From assembly GCA_945902255.1 (NCBI GenBank), contig CAMDMO010000007.1, positions 1-23,740 on the forward strand: a stretch of 23,740 bases of DNA, in the 5' to 3' direction. Positions 22,643 through 23,740 of this stretch are shown piece by piece; position 1 is the first letter of the stretch, and the number at the start of each line of letters is the position of its first letter. Both the position numbers and the translations under genes were made by a program. The DNA comes from Rickettsia typhi (lineage in GTDB: Bacteria; Pseudomonadota; Alphaproteobacteria; Rickettsiales; UBA1997). Below the pieces are notes generated by a model, which worked only from the letters and a program-made list of their open reading frames with translations, made no database searches and was not told the DNA's origin.

Positions 22643-23392
22643 ATGTCAACAGAAGCTCACGAAAAGCATAATCCTTTGGCTCAATTTGAAGTTAATAAAT
22701 TAATTGATCTTCACTTAGGATCATTTGATATAAGCTTCACCAATTCATCACTTTACATGGTAATTGCAACATTTAGCGCAATTATTGTAATGTTACTTGC
22801 TACCAGAAAAAAATCATTAATCCCTTCAAGAGCTCAGGTTTTCGCTGAGTCAATTTATCATTTCGTTTTTGATATAATTAAAAATGGCATCGGAAATGAA
22901 GGCGCTAAATTTTTTCCGCTAGTTTTTACTTTCTTCATCTTCATTTTAATGTGCAACTTATTTGGCATGACTCCTTACAGTTTCACCGCCACTTCTCAGA
23001 TCGCAGTTACACTTTCTTTGGCCGCAATCGCATTTTTTACAATCACAATTTTTGCTATTGCAAGAAATGGATTTGGCGGATTCTTACACATGTTTTTGCC
23101 AAGCGGAGTGCCAATGTGGATGGCGCCAGTAATTTTTGCAATCGAGTTATTTTCCTTTTTAATTAGACCCGTAACTCTCTCTGTGCGTCTTTTTGCTAAC
23201 ATAGTAGCGGGACACGTGCTATTAAAAGTTGTCGCTGGATTCATTATCTCTCTAGGAATTATCTTTGGCACATTGCCATTTTTATTTAGCATTGTGATGA
23301 CTGGTTTTGAATTTTTCGTTGCCGTGTTGCAAGCTTATATATTCTCAATTTTAGTTTGCGCTTATTTAGGAGAAGTTACTCGCGCGCACTAA
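22643..23392 (+). CDS. atpB: ATP synthase F0 subunit a
   Basis: The protein has 249 residues, full length for alphaproteobacterial subunit a, with five to six membrane helices. It forms the proton half-channels beside the c-ring. The essential Arg is in LSVRLFANIVAGH (Arg182), and PVTLSVRL together with the C-terminal AYIFSILVCAYLGEVTRAH, with its Glu and His, mark the channel region. No atpI is found upstream: the gene follows an AT-rich leader and a good promoter directly. It heads the F0 cluster, followed by atpE; the F1 genes are not here, as is usual in alphaproteobacteria. Confidence 0.97.
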   Translation: MSTEAHEKHNPLAQFEVNKLIDLHLGSFDISFTNSSLYMVIATFSAIIVMLLATRKKSLIPSRAQVFAESIYHFVFDIIKNGIGNEGAKFFPLVFTFFIFILMCNLFGMTPYSFTATSQIAVTLSLAAIAFFTITIFAIARNGFGGFLHMFLPSGVPMWMAPVIFAIELFSFLIRPVTLSVRLFANIVAGHVLLKVVAGFIISLGIIFGTLPFLFSIVMTGFEFFVAVLQAYIFSILVCAYLGEVTRAH

Positions 23393-23406
23393 CTAAAGAC
23401 AAAGAA

Positions 23407-23435
23407 ATTTGATCTTAAGCTTGTTTTGATCAAAT
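23407..23435 (+). other. Small hairpin between atpB and atpE
   Basis: ATTTGATC at 23407-23414 and GATCAAAT at 23428-23435 form an 8-bp perfect stem with a 13-base loop, just past the atpB stop. With no T-run it is unlikely to terminate; it could influence mRNA stability so that more subunit c is made. Confidence 0.4.
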
Positions 23436-23540
23436 ATGAAAAGATGCCCTAAATTAATGGGATAAAATAGGCAGAAGGTTTTAAAAAATGGGAAATTGTC
23501 TAAATTTCTTAATAAATTTTAACTAAAAAATAGGTAAATT

Positions 23541-23740
23541 ATGGAATTAGTAGCTTTAAAATATATCGGTGTTGGTCTATGTTCAATTGGAATGGCTGGT
23601 GCTGCGCTTGCAATTGGTAATATCTTCGGATCTTTCTTTAATAGCATTGCTCGCAATCCTTCTGCGGCTCCAAAAATTGAAAAATATATTTACATCGCAG
23701 CTGGACTTACTGAAGCTATGGGTATCTTCGCTGTACTTTT
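23541..23740 (+). CDS. atpE: ATP synthase F0 subunit c, 3' end beyond window
   Basis: The gene starts at ATG 23541 with AGG in position as a ribosome-binding site (ATAGGTAAATTATGG) and runs open for 66 codons to the window end, so only the last few residues are missing. The two-helix hairpin is clear: GMAGAALAIGNIFGSFFNSI (helix 1 with the small-residue GxGxG-like packing), the polar loop ARNPSAAPKIE, and YIAAGLTEAMGIFAVLF with the ion-binding carboxylate Glu58. The helix-1 Gln used by sodium-driven rings is absent, so a proton-driven ring is expected. It sits 148 bases after atpB in the same operon. Confidence 0.96.
   Translation, partial: MELVALKYIGVGLCSIGMAGAALAIGNIFGSFFNSIARNPSAAPKIEKYIYIAAGLTEAMGIFAVL

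Overview
The window is AT-rich (by eye roughly 30% G+C) and reads as a chromosomal segment of an alphaproteobacterium, most likely Rickettsiales-like or another host-associated lineage. The reasons are the low G+C, the F0 ATP synthase genes atpB-atpE standing apart from F1 genes, ankyrin-repeat and other candidate secreted proteins, an IalB-like protein, and many short palindromic elements between genes. No genus can be named from sequence alone.

Layout. 1-1608: a partial flavoprotein gene and msrB, divergent around a ~150-bp palindromic element. 1787-2710: a candidate permuted NlpC/P60 hydrolase with a disordered tail. 2885-4726: a Bcr/CflA-type drug exporter and a PAP2-family membrane protein on the minus strand. 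4787-5293: a DUF1993 protein. 5299-9233: three unrecognised minus-strand genes, two of them clearly paralogous, with Gly/Ala-rich tails. 9311-9658: a YjdM/PhnA zinc-ribbon protein. 9659-10231: a non-coding stretch with a MITE-like insertion and a fossil fragment of yceI. 10232-11020: an ankyrin-repeat protein. 11318-13045: yceI and a GST gene, divergent from an HxlR regulator. 13224-14705: a PLP-dependent decarboxylase. 15076-17308: putP and a methyltransferase gene. 17326-19409: an OmpA-domain lipoprotein gene overlapping proB. 19631-21232: rho with an unusual ~110-residue polar N-terminal extension. 21465-22492: two translationally coupled envelope genes. 22643-end: atpB and the start of atpE.

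How the genes fit together. Proline import (putP) and the first step of proline synthesis (proB) lie near each other but on opposite strands, so coordinated expression is not implied. The HxlR gene and GST gene are a typical divergent regulator/target pair. The two coupled genes at 21465-22492 and the OmpA lipoprotein belong to the cell envelope. The most novel material is the 5299-9233 paralogue cluster, the neighbouring ankyrin protein and the 1787-2710 protein, all plausible host-interaction factors although no secretion signal can be proved. The second theme is repeat biology: at least four unrelated intergenic elements share one design, an inverted repeat whose arms are themselves palindromic. 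One element has ends that covary between its two copies, and another sits inside a smaller palindrome with a 7-bp target duplication. I see no CRISPR array, prophage, tRNA, rRNA or recognisable defence system.
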